DNA from: Robiginitomaculum sp.
GTDB taxonomy: Bacteria > Pseudomonadota > Alphaproteobacteria > Caulobacterales > Maricaulaceae
DNA: 6,398 nt
Assembly: GCA_002733485.1 (NCBI GenBank)
Contig: NVVU01000067.1
Coordinates: forward strand, 5,004 to 11,401
Direction: 5' to 3'
Below the pieces are notes generated by a model. It did not search any database. It was not told where the DNA came from and saw nothing but the letters and a program-made list of their open reading frames with translations. Each line of letters begins with the position of its first letter. The first letter of the stretch is position 1. Below, in pieces: positions 1-5,481 of this stretch. The translations under genes and the position numbers were made by a program.

Positions 1-99
1 TATCCTTATTTGTCATTATTAAACCAACTGTATGTGCCCCGCCTTAACTATAGTTCATAATGAACCAAAGCTGAACCGTTCCTGAACGGCGGCTGAACC
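1..99 (-). promoter_or_regulatory. Probable promoter/operator of the leftward gene beyond the window edge
   Basis: Seen: on the + strand TGAAC starts at 61, 72, 83 and 94, an exact 11-bp period (GGTTCA/CGTTCA on the minus strand). The last copy is half of a perfect palindrome, GTTCATAATGAAC (53-65), which interlocks with a second one, AACTATAGTT (46-55). On the minus strand TATAGT (52-47) could be a -10 box, with a poor -35 (TTCAGC, 75-70) lying inside the repeats. The minus strand leaves the window as AAGGATA, which looks like a Shine-Dalgarno sequence, so a start codon probably lies a few bases beyond position 1. Known: OmpR/PhoB-family regulators bind direct repeats spaced 11 bp. Inferred: an activator-dependent promoter for the leftward gene. 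Neither the regulator nor the target is visible. Confidence 0.45.
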
Positions 100-141
100 G
101 TGCTTTTATCTCTGGCTCAGGCATGGGGCAGAATTAAGGCC

Positions 142-1455
142 TTATTGGCGTGTAAAGGCGGCAATATAAAAGGCGTCCAGGCCACCTTTGTCGTCCCAGG
201 CACCGGGAGGAATACGAAGATAATTTTCTTTTATAAACGTCTCAACATAAGACAGCGGCCCGGTTTCAATGGCCAGGGGGCCCAATGGCAATTCTTCCAG
301 CGCCCGGCGGGCAATTTCTTCGCCTTCCTCCACTTGCGCTGAACACACACAATAGATCAGGCGACCACCGGGGCGCAGCATGCTGGCGGCGGCTTTAAGG
401 ATGGAAAATTGCCTCTCTGCCATATCGTTCACCTGTTCGGGGGTTTTTAGCGCCAGTACATCAGGGTGTCGGCGAAATATACCGGTGGCTGTGCAGGGCG
501 CATCCACCAACACGGCATCGGCCAAGGTCTCTGGCTTCCATTGCAGCGCATCGGCGCAAACGCTCTGTACGTTCAGGCCCAGCCTTTTCATATTCTGGTC
601 CAGACGTGTCAGCCGGGATTGAGAGCGCTCAACCGCCGTCACGCGGGCGCCGCTGGCGGCCAGTTGGGCAGTTTTACCGCCGGGAGCGGCGCAAAGATCA
701 ATAATATACTCTTCCGCCCGGGGTTTCAGTATCAACGCCGGCAGTGCAGCCGCAACGTCCTGAACCTGCCAGGCACCACCCTCAAAGCCGGTCCATTTGG
801 TTATATCGCCAGCCTGACGATCCGATGGTGAAATTCGTAAGGATTGCTCCCCTATCGGCGTACCGCTAAGTTTTTCGGTCCAGTCTGCCAATTCGCGAAA
901 CACCGTCAGGTCGGTTGGCTGGTCCTCTATAAGAACCTTGGCCGCCTCTTCAATGGCTGCCTCGCCATAGGCTTCCTGCCAGCTTTGGCAAAGCCAATCC
1001 GGAATATTCACGGTGGCAGGAATTTCCTTCAGACGCTCCGGCCCCTCGGCGGCTACTTTGCGCAGAACCGCATTGGCCAAATGACGAAAGGCGCGGGTTT
1101 TCCCTTTGCTCGCCGCCATGGAAACCGCTTCGCTGACGATCGCAAAGGCAGGACTGCGCAAGAATAAAATCTCAGCGGTGGCACAGCGCAAAATCGCCCT
1201 CATCAATCCGGTTTTGGGGGGCAGGGGTTTTGCCAGATAGAGAGCCAGAATAATATCCACCTGGCCAAGGCGTCGCAAAACCGTACCGGCAATGGCGCGA
1301 GCCAAAGCGCGGTCCCGCTGGCTCATGGCAGTAAAGCCATTAGACCCTGCAAGGAAATCATCCATGCTATGGCCATGATCCAATATGGCGGTAATGGCGT
1401 TCGCCGCCCATATCCGTGCTGGTGAGAGTTTTACGTGCATAGGTGCGCATACCAT
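142..1455 (-). CDS. rsmB: RsmB/Sun-type 16S rRNA (cytosine-5) methyltransferase
   Basis: Predicted to transfer a methyl group from S-adenosylmethionine to C5 of a cytosine in 16S rRNA (C967 in E. coli) in the cytoplasm. The N-terminal part (about residues 13-150) resembles the NusB-like RNA-binding domain of RsmB, including RDRALARAI. The C-terminal part is a Rossmann methyltransferase: SAM motif DLCAAPGGKT at 253-262, motif IV DAPCTATGIFRRHPD with Cys321, and motif VI CVCS with Cys371. The two cysteines match the release and nucleophile residues of NOL1/NOP2/Sun enzymes. Motif VI is usually TCS; here Val replaces Thr. At 437 residues the length is normal. The start is uncertain: ATG at 1455 and ATG at 1440 are both possible and neither has a good Shine-Dalgarno; the residues from 1440 onward fit the family better. 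Divergent from the SDHAF4-like gene. Confidence 0.92.
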   Translation of the reverse strand: MVCAPMHVKLSPARIWAANAITAILDHGHSMDDFLAGSNGFTAMSQRDRALARAIAGTVLRRLGQVDIILALYLAKPLPPKTGLMRAILRCATAEILFLRSPAFAIVSEAVSMAASKGKTRAFRHLANAVLRKVAAEGPERLKEIPATVNIPDWLCQSWQEAYGEAAIEEAAKVLIEDQPTDLTVFRELADWTEKLSGTPIGEQSLRISPSDRQAGDITKWTGFEGGAWQVQDVAAALPALILKPRAEEYIIDLCAAPGGKTAQLAASGARVTAVERSQSRLTRLDQNMKRLGLNVQSVCADALQWKPETLADAVLVDAPCTATGIFRRHPDVLALKTPEQVNDMAERQFSILKAAASMLRPGGRLIYCVCSAQVEEGEEIARRALEELPLGPLAIETGPLSYVETFIKENYLRIPPGAWDDKGGLDAFYIAAFTRQ

Positions 1456-1539
1456 GGGCCTTGGTGGGCTAACAGGTTTATTGCTGCAAGATCACGTGTT
1501 AATCTGCATCCGTCGTTTCAGGGAGCCTTTTGCCGTACC

Positions 1540-1725
1540 ATGACCAAAGCCCATAACCCGCAAAAGCAAACCCCGGATGCCGCCCAGCGCGCCTTGGCCG
1601 AGGCCGAGAAAAGGCGGCAATTACGCAAAACTTCCGAACGCCCCAAAGAATATGGCGGCCCCAAAGGGGAGGAGCCCACCCGGTTTGGCGATTGGGAACG
1701 CAAGGGCATCGCCTCTGATTTCTAG
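1540..1725 (+). CDS. SDHAF4-like / DUF1674 small protein (61 aa)
   Basis: The C-terminus carries the family signature: YGGPKGEEPTRFGDWE, then KGIASDF at the very end. This matches the conserved tail of DUF1674, the bacterial relatives of mitochondrial succinate dehydrogenase assembly factor 4. In eukaryotes that factor binds the flavinated SdhA subunit before complex II assembly; a similar job here is inferred from the family. The N-terminal half (residues about 5-35) is charged, rich in Ala, Glu, Lys and Arg, probably helical or disordered, with no signal peptide or membrane segment. I chose ATG 1540 because it gives the usual short length; the frame is open back to 1435, but that extension overlaps the start of rsmB and does not resemble the family. 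A GGGAG at 1521-1525 lies 14 bases upstream, rather far for a ribosome site. No sdh genes are in the window. Confidence 0.8.
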   Translation: MTKAHNPQKQTPDAAQRALAEAEKRRQLRKTSERPKEYGGPKGEEPTRFGDWERKGIASDF

Positions 1726-1821
1726 ATGATGTTTATCTTCGCCTTTTGGGGGAAGGGACTCCGGCACAGGCCTTGCGTGCATTAGGTTCTAATTGTTCTG
1801 AAACGGGACATGGAGAAACCA

Positions 1822-2724
1822 ATGCGTATGTTTTCCCTGCACACCACCCTGATCGCCGGTGCTTTTCTGGCGCTTGGCCTGGCCCAAGGCGGCCAGGTGA
1901 TGGCTGGCCAGAGCGGGTTTTGCCTGACCGGTACCGTTAGCACATCTCAATCGCGCATTGATTGTGCGGGCCGCTGGGTTGCCGCCGATGGCACCCGCTT
2001 TGGTCCGCAATACGACCCCCGAAACACCCCCCATACGCCGCACCCCGGTTTCAGCAATACCGAGGCAAAGGCCCAGGCCCACAGCCATGCCGGTTCGATC
2101 TATCATTCCACCCAAAACGCCAACACCCCGGCCTCGGTCTGGACGCCGCCTGCGCCCTATCATCCCGATGCCGGCCCCGTCGTGATGACGCGCGGCAACC
2201 AGAACGGTGCCTTTGATGGCAATTACGATGTCTATGTACCGACGCGCCCTTATTTGCCACCTGCTGCACACACACAAGTCATCACCGCACAACACCGCGC
2301 CTGCAATGATGGTGGTGACAGCCACCAAACCAATGTCTATTGCGGTCAGGAAGCGCCGCGCCTGCCACAAGAAGGGTGTTACAGTCTGGATGACCATGGG
2401 CAAACGATCCCGGCACCATGCCCCACCGGCGAACGCCAGGTTTATTCCAGCTCCGCCCAAGCGCACGCCAGTGCCAGTGCCAGTGCCAGTGTAAACATCA
2501 GTAATGCTACCTTTTTCAATACCCTGTCAGGTGGCGTAGGGGGTAATGCCCCTATGTTCTTTGGCGGCGGTGGCAGCACCATCATCACTGGCGGCGGAGG
2601 CAGCGTGCTTTCCCGCGCGCCGCTGATCCGCTTTCGCAGCCATAATCGCGGCGGCGGCGGTGGTGGTGGAAACCATGGCTGTGGTTGCGGTGGCGGCATG
2701 ATGGGTATGGGCGGCGGCGATTAA
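1822..2724 (+). CDS. Secreted Gly-rich, cysteine-paired protein of unknown function (300 aa)
   Basis: I do not recognise this protein. It opens with a Sec signal peptide: short basic start, hydrophobic stretch at about residues 9-21, likely cleavage after VMA at 28. The mature chain runs as a cysteine pair C34/C48, a His/Pro/Thr-rich stretch (about 60-120), pairs C161/C174 and C186/C200, an Ala-Ser repeat at 216-223, NISNATFFN, two GGGGS-type stretches, and a tail (277-300) of seven glycines followed by GCGCGGGMMGMGGGD. Such composition suggests an extracellular or surface protein, structural or metal-binding, but that is inference. ATG 1822 is preferred over ATG 1810 because GGAG (1812-1815) lies 6 bases before it; ATG 1828 is a further option. 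It follows the SDHAF4-like gene by 96 bp and probably has its own promoter, which I could not place. Confidence 0.8.
   Translation: MRMFSLHTTLIAGAFLALGLAQGGQVMAGQSGFCLTGTVSTSQSRIDCAGRWVAADGTRFGPQYDPRNTPHTPHPGFSNTEAKAQAHSHAGSIYHSTQNANTPASVWTPPAPYHPDAGPVVMTRGNQNGAFDGNYDVYVPTRPYLPPAAHTQVITAQHRACNDGGDSHQTNVYCGQEAPRLPQEGCYSLDDHGQTIPAPCPTGERQVYSSSAQAHASASASASVNISNATFFNTLSGGVGGNAPMFFGGGGSTIITGGGGSVLSRAPLIRFRSHNRGGGGGGGNHGCGCGGGMMGMGGGD
2467..2490 (+). repeat. Four tandem copies of GCCAGT
   Basis: GCCAGT is repeated four times without error, in frame, and encodes Ala-Ser four times in the secreted Gly-rich protein. It follows a shorter Ala-His-Ala stretch. Because the unit is six bases, a gain or loss by replication slippage would change the protein by two residues and keep the frame. 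Confidence 0.95.
2563..2604 (+). repeat. Two near-identical GGCGGCGGNGGCAGC direct repeats
   Basis: GGCGGCGGTGGCAGC at 2563-2577 recurs at 2590-2604 as GGCGGCGGAGGCAGC, differing at one third-codon position. Both are in the frame of the secreted protein and encode GGGGS on either side of a Thr-Ile-Ile-Thr core. This looks like an internal duplication within the glycine-rich segment. Confidence 0.85.
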
Positions 2725-2730
2725 GGCATG

Positions 2731-2757
2731 GCGTTAATTTAGCCTCAACCTTAACGC
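2731..2757 (+). terminator. Inverted repeat after the secreted-protein gene, possible weak terminator
   Basis: GCGTTAA (2731-2737) and TTAACGC (2751-2757) form a perfect 7-bp stem with a 13-base loop, beginning 6 bases after the stop codon. The position suits a terminator, but the stem is only partly GC and there is no run of T directly after it (T-rich DNA begins about 10 bases on). It could equally be a protein-binding dyad. Confidence 0.3.
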
Positions 2758-2780
2758 GAACTTTAGACTTGTTTTGTTCT

Positions 2781-2806
2781 GATAATAGGAGTAAAGTCCT
2801 ATTGTC
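2781..2806 (+). promoter_or_regulatory. 10-bp hairpin/dyad just upstream of the nuclease gene
   Basis: GATAATAGGA (2781-2790) and TCCTATTGTC (2797-2806) pair over ten positions with one G:T wobble, around the loop GTAAAG. The stem ends 17 bases before the nuclease start codon. GATAAT in the left arm also resembles a -10 box, though I see no convincing -35 at the right distance. It may be an operator overlapping the promoter, or an RNA hairpin in the leader. No T-run follows, so it is not a standard terminator. Confidence 0.45.
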
Positions 2807-2823
2807 AGCACGCCGAGTCGTTT

Positions 2824-3261
2824 ATGAAATCGCTTTTAATCCCCCTCCTTTCGCTGGAACTGGCTGGATCCGGCCCGGTTTTGTCCCGCGATATCCTTAG
2901 CGGCCCCATCACTGCCGAGATGGTACGGGTGGTGGATGGCGATACGCTGGCAGTTCGTGCATTAATATGGCCGGGACAGCATATCGACATCAAGGTCCGC
3001 CTTGCCGGCATTGATGCGCCGGAACTGTTTCGCCCTTCCTGTGCGGTTGAGCGTGTGCGCGCCAGGGCGGCGCGGGATTTTGTTGTTCAGCGGACTGGCG
3101 ACACGGTTACCTTGCGCACGGTACATCTAGGCAAATATGCCGGTCGGGTGATTGCCCGCGTACAAACCGACAAGGGCGAAGATCTATCCACCTTGTTGCT
3201 GCGCGCCGGTTTGGCTCATGCCATGAGCGACCGTACAGGCTGGTGCCCCAAAGACAGCTAA
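2824..3261 (+). CDS. Staphylococcal-nuclease-like (SNase/thermonuclease family) exported protein
   Basis: A 145-residue single-domain protein predicted to cut DNA or RNA with Ca2+, probably outside the cytoplasm. The first 21 or so residues are hydrophobic after MKS and look like a short, slightly atypical signal peptide (it contains E12). The core follows SNase order: VVDGDTL with Asp40, matching the calcium ligand in the DGDT motif; RLAGIDAPE with Arg59, Asp64 and Glu67, matching the Arg35, Asp40 and Glu43 catalytic and metal residues; and KYAGRVIARV with Arg108, matching Arg87. The calcium-site Thr41 of SNase is Ala65 here. The end is conventional (LLRAGLAHA) and closes soon after WCP. An in-frame TAG at 2764 with no start between makes ATG 2824 the first start; no clear Shine-Dalgarno precedes it, while a 10-bp hairpin does. 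Convergent with nth, with 4 bp between the stops. Confidence 0.85.
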   Translation: MKSLLIPLLSLELAGSGPVLSRDILSGPITAEMVRVVDGDTLAVRALIWPGQHIDIKVRLAGIDAPELFRPSCAVERVRARAARDFVVQRTGDTVTLRTVHLGKYAGRVIARVQTDKGEDLSTLLLRAGLAHAMSDRTGWCPKDS

Positions 3262-3265
3262 GTCG

Positions 3266-3952
3266 TCACGCGCCGTCCGGCGGCGGGGTTTTGTCTTTAT
3301 AGGCGCAAAGATCAGCGATGGAACACAACCAGCACCGGGGTTTGCGCGCCAGGCAGGTATAGCGCCCCTGCAGGATCAGCCAGTGATGCGCATGCTTTGC
3401 ATATTTTTCCGGCAGGGTTTTCAATAATGCTTTTTCCACTTCCAGCGGGTTTCGCCCCGGGGCCATACGCGTACGATTGGAAACCCGGAAAATATGCGTG
3501 TCCACCGCCATGGTTGGCATGCCAAACACCACATTCAGAACCACATTGGCGGTTTTTCGCCCCACCCCGGCCAGGCTTTCCAGAGCTTCGCGGTCATGCG
3601 GCACTTCACTGCCATAGCATTCCACCAAACGCCGGGACAAAGCGATAACGTTTTTGGCCTTGGTCCGAAACAAGCCGATGGTCTTGATATATTCGCGCAC
3701 TTTGTCCTCGCCAAGTTCCAGCATTTTTTGCGGGGTGTCAGCCACCGCAAACAAGGCCCTGGTGGCTTTGTTCACCCCCTTGTCTGTGGACTGGGCTGAC
3801 AGCACCACCGCCACAAGCAGCGTATAGGCATTGGAATAGTTAAGCTCTGTCTTTGGTTCCGGATCAGCAGCCGCCAGACGCGCATAAATTTCTTCTGTGG
3901 CTTTACGCGGTAAAGGTCGCGGCAGTGTCTTTGAAGGTGTTGTTTTTGCCAT
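3266..3952 (-). CDS. nth: Endonuclease III (DNA glycosylase/AP lyase)
   Basis: Base-excision repair enzyme that removes oxidised pyrimidines from DNA and nicks at the abasic site. All hallmarks are visible in a 228-residue product: LSAQSTD at 51-57; the helix-hairpin-helix LAGVGRKTANV with the catalytic Lys133; VDTH with the catalytic Asp151, 18 residues on as in E. coli (Lys120/Asp138); and the iron-sulphur loop with Cys200, Cys207, Cys210 and Cys216, spacing C-X6-C-X2-C-X5-C. The frame is open for 47 more codons upstream, but ATG 3952 is chosen because AAGGGGAA precedes it at good distance and the family aligns from there; the extension would run into the divergent gene. About 15 residues longer at the N-terminus than the E. 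coli protein, basic and proline-rich. Confidence 0.96.
   Translation of the reverse strand: MAKTTPSKTLPRPLPRKATEEIYARLAAADPEPKTELNYSNAYTLLVAVVLSAQSTDKGVNKATRALFAVADTPQKMLELGEDKVREYIKTIGLFRTKAKNVIALSRRLVECYGSEVPHDREALESLAGVGRKTANVVLNVVFGMPTMAVDTHIFRVSNRTRMAPGRNPLEVEKALLKTLPEKYAKHAHHWLILQGRYTCLARKPRCWLCSIADLCAYKDKTPPPDGA
3271..3298 (+). terminator. Possible rho-independent terminator of the nuclease gene
   Basis: CGCCG (3271-3275) pairs with CGGCG (3281-3285) around TCCGG, followed by GGG and then TTTTGTCTTT. It begins 10 bases after the nuclease stop and lies inside the 3' end of nth, so it would act only on the rightward transcript. The stem is short and three Gs separate it from the T-rich run, so it may be weak. 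Confidence 0.35.
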
Positions 3953-3991
3953 GGCCGTTTCCCCTTTCCCAGTATGTGTGTGGCTTGCTCG

Positions 3992-4000
3992 CCCCCCCCC
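3992..4000 (+). repeat. Run of nine C between nth and the FliL-like gene
   Basis: Nine consecutive C lie in the 94-bp divergent spacer, 39 bases upstream of the nth start and 46 upstream of the FliL-like start. Long mononucleotide runs are prone to slippage; here that could change promoter spacing but no reading frame. Confidence 0.95.
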
Positions 4001-4046
4001 AGCGCGCCAAAGACTTTCTTTACCTGCAGGTGGTAGGGTCTCCCTC

Positions 4047-4508
4047 ATGAAAAAGTCCATACCCATACTGATTGCCATTACCAGCGCACTCATACTGATC
4101 GCGGGGCCATCCTATGCCAGCGGCGGAGGCAAGACCAAGGAAAAAGCCAGCAGTGAAACCAGGGTCTATGGCACCAAAAAAATGTCCGCCGGTGCAGAAA
4201 ACTTTCTGCAGTTCTATCCAAGTGCTGCCACGGTATTTTCTGGGCACAAACCGGTCGGCCTTATGCACTTTGAATATGGCCTGGACATCGAAGATCAGCG
4301 AATTCGCGAACGAGCCGCCAGACTGGCACCGCGTCTGCGGGATGCCTATGGCCGTATTCTTGCCCAATATGCCGGCAGTCTGTACACACCGGGCGAGGTC
4401 CCTGATCTGCAATATCTGGCCACCAGAATGCAAGGCGTGACGGACCGCCTCATCGGTAAAGGCAATGCCCGCTTTTTGATATCCACCCTTATGGTACGCG
4501 ATCACTAA
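4047..4508 (+). CDS. Exported protein with FliL-like C-terminal region (153 aa)
   Basis: Function unknown. The first 24 residues form a signal peptide or anchor (MKKS, then a long run of Ile, Leu and Ala, ending PSYA before SGGG). A short charged Lys/Glu linker follows (about 29-46). Residues 70-153 read like the periplasmic domain of FliL proteins: a strand (LMHFEYGLDIED), a helical RIRERAARLAPRLRDAY, then ILAQY, a helix near VTDRLIG, and a final strand RFLISTLMV at the C-terminus. FliL stabilises flagellar stator and motor function, but no flagellar gene is nearby, so a motility role is not supported here; the resemblance is by pattern only. ATG 4047 has TAGGG (4034-4038) 8 bases upstream and starts exactly at the signal peptide. 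The frame is open upstream to 3897 but that part overlaps nth and is not hydrophobic. Confidence 0.7.
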   Translation: MKKSIPILIAITSALILIAGPSYASGGGKTKEKASSETRVYGTKKMSAGAENFLQFYPSAATVFSGHKPVGLMHFEYGLDIEDQRIRERAARLAPRLRDAYGRILAQYAGSLYTPGEVPDLQYLATRMQGVTDRLIGKGNARFLISTLMVRDH

Positions 4509-4662
4509 GCCAGACAAGCGCTCCAACATTACATGATTTTACACACCTGAAAGAGGGAGGGGGTAAAGCGTAAACCTCATCCTGAGCCTGTCGAAGGATG
4601 AAGAGGCACAACCCAGAGTCCCCGAGCGCGAAACCCGGGAACCCTATGGAGAGAAAACCGGT
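4509..4662. other. Intergenic spacer between convergent genes
   Basis: Apart from the REP-like element the spacer holds a purine-rich patch (about 4550-4563) and a weak CCCG/CGGG dyad (4621-4639) without a T-run. I see no start codon with a plausible gene and no clear terminator. Confidence 0.6.
4575..4606. repeat. REP-like intergenic palindrome
   Basis: TCATCCT (4577-4583) and AGGATGA (4595-4601) are perfect 7-bp arms around GAGCCTGTCGA, with CC and AGAGG extending the symmetry loosely outside. The core, CATCCTGAGCCTGTCG followed by AAGGATG, is one I recall as a widespread intergenic repeat in alphaproteobacterial and other genomes. It lies between the convergent FliL-like and SDR genes, the usual place for such elements, and may also act as a bidirectional transcription end. 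Copy number here cannot be seen from one window. Confidence 0.7.
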
Positions 4663-5445
4663 TTACTGTGCGCTCATGCCGCCATCGATTTTAAGCTCGA
4701 TACCGGTGATAAATTTGGATTCGTCCGAGGCCAGAAAAACCGCCGCATAGGCAATATCGTCCGGCTCACCGATACGGCGCAGCGGAATGCCCCGCGCCAG
4801 CTTGTTATACAGGTCTTCTTTGTCCTTGGCCCCGATGGCTGGGCCAATGCCATCCAGAATCGGCGTTTTGATAAACACCGGATGGACCGAATTGGAACGA
4901 ATATCATAGCCCTGGCCTGCACAATGCAGGGCCACGGATTTGGAGAGCAGCCAGACCGCCGCCTTGGCAGCGTTATAGGCGCTCATATTACCGGCCGCAT
5001 AAAGTCCGGCAATGGAGGAAATGTTGATGATCGAGCCGGGGCCATGATGCTTCATTACCCCCAGCGCATATTTACAGCCCAAAAATACCGAATCCGCGTC
5101 TACGGCCATCACCCGTTTCCACATCTCAAAGCTCTCATCCTCGACCGAGGCCATCGAGCCAATGCCGGCATTATTGACCAGCACATTAAAACCGCCCAGC
5201 GCCTTATCCGCGGCGGCCACCACATCTTTCCAGCTTTGTTCGTCCGCCACATCATGTTCATAGGCCGTGGCGGCACCCTGAAATTCGCCATTAATGCTGT
5301 CTGCCATGGCCTTGACGCCATCCAGATTGATATCGGTCAGCGCCACCTGGGCGCCCTGCGCCGCAAACATGCGGGCAATCGCCGCTCCCAGACCCGATGC
5401 CGCCCCTGTAATTACCGCGCGTTTTCCCTCTAGCCGTCCTGTCAT
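4663..5445 (-). CDS. Short-chain dehydrogenase/reductase (SDR), probably NAD(H)-linked
   Basis: Classical SDR of normal length (260 aa) that should oxidise an alcohol or reduce a ketone; the substrate is not deducible. Seen: cofactor loop TGAASGLG at 13-20; Asp38 at the end of the second strand, which favours NAD(H) over NADP(H); NNAG at 91-94; catalytic Ser144, Tyr157 and Lys161 in the S-X12-Y-X3-K arrangement; and an unbroken C-terminus ending GIELKIDGGMSAQ, typical of 3-oxoacyl-ACP-reductase-like and hydroxysteroid/cyclopentanol dehydrogenase-like SDRs. Odd: the Asn of the usual Asn-Ser-Tyr-Lys tetrad aligns with Asp116 (VDADSVF), and the common HPGY/HPGF step is HPVF. The start is well supported: AAGGA lies 7 bases upstream in an A-rich leader. 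It follows the second SDR by 36 bp and is probably in the same transcript. Confidence 0.9.
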   Translation of the reverse strand: MTGRLEGKRAVITGAASGLGAAIARMFAAQGAQVALTDINLDGVKAMADSINGEFQGAATAYEHDVADEQSWKDVVAAADKALGGFNVLVNNAGIGSMASVEDESFEMWKRVMAVDADSVFLGCKYALGVMKHHGPGSIINISSIAGLYAAGNMSAYNAAKAAVWLLSKSVALHCAGQGYDIRSNSVHPVFIKTPILDGIGPAIGAKDKEDLYNKLARGIPLRRIGEPDDIAYAAVFLASDESKFITGIELKIDGGMSAQ

Positions 5446-5481
5446 GATTTTTCCTTTTTTGTTTTGTTGTTTATAATTTGG

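Noticed and set aside
76..89. CCGTT/AACGG hairpin inside the left-edge repeats
   Set aside because: Considered as an rsmB terminator, but the stem is 5 bp and no T-run follows on the minus strand; it arises from the overlap of neighbouring repeats.
135..144. Palindrome TAAGGCCTTA across the rsmB stop codon
   Set aside because: It is a perfect 10-bp palindrome without a loop, short enough to arise by chance around a stop codon.
1484..1507. Imperfect dyad around CACGTG between rsmB and the SDHAF4-like gene
   Set aside because: The stem needs a bulge and is short; no matching promoter elements support an operator call.
1737..1755. Hairpin CTTCGCC/GGGGAAG after the SDHAF4-like gene
   Set aside because: The stem has an internal G-G mismatch and no T-run follows, so terminator function is not supported.
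1789..2466. Long minus-strand open frame opposite the secreted protein
   Set aside because: Its sequence is low in recognisable motifs and its openness follows from GC-biased third positions; the plus strand has a signal peptide, a ribosome site and structured repeats.
4020..4529. Minus-strand open frame opposite the FliL-like gene
   Set aside because: It overlaps a plus-strand gene with a clear signal peptide and shows no domain pattern of its own.
4655..4664. AAACCGGTTT palindrome at the end of the first SDR
   Set aside because: No loop and no T-run; it overlaps the stop codon and is likely chance.
4882..5433. Plus-strand open frame opposite the first SDR
   Set aside because: It mirrors a complete SDR with all catalytic motifs and has no family features.
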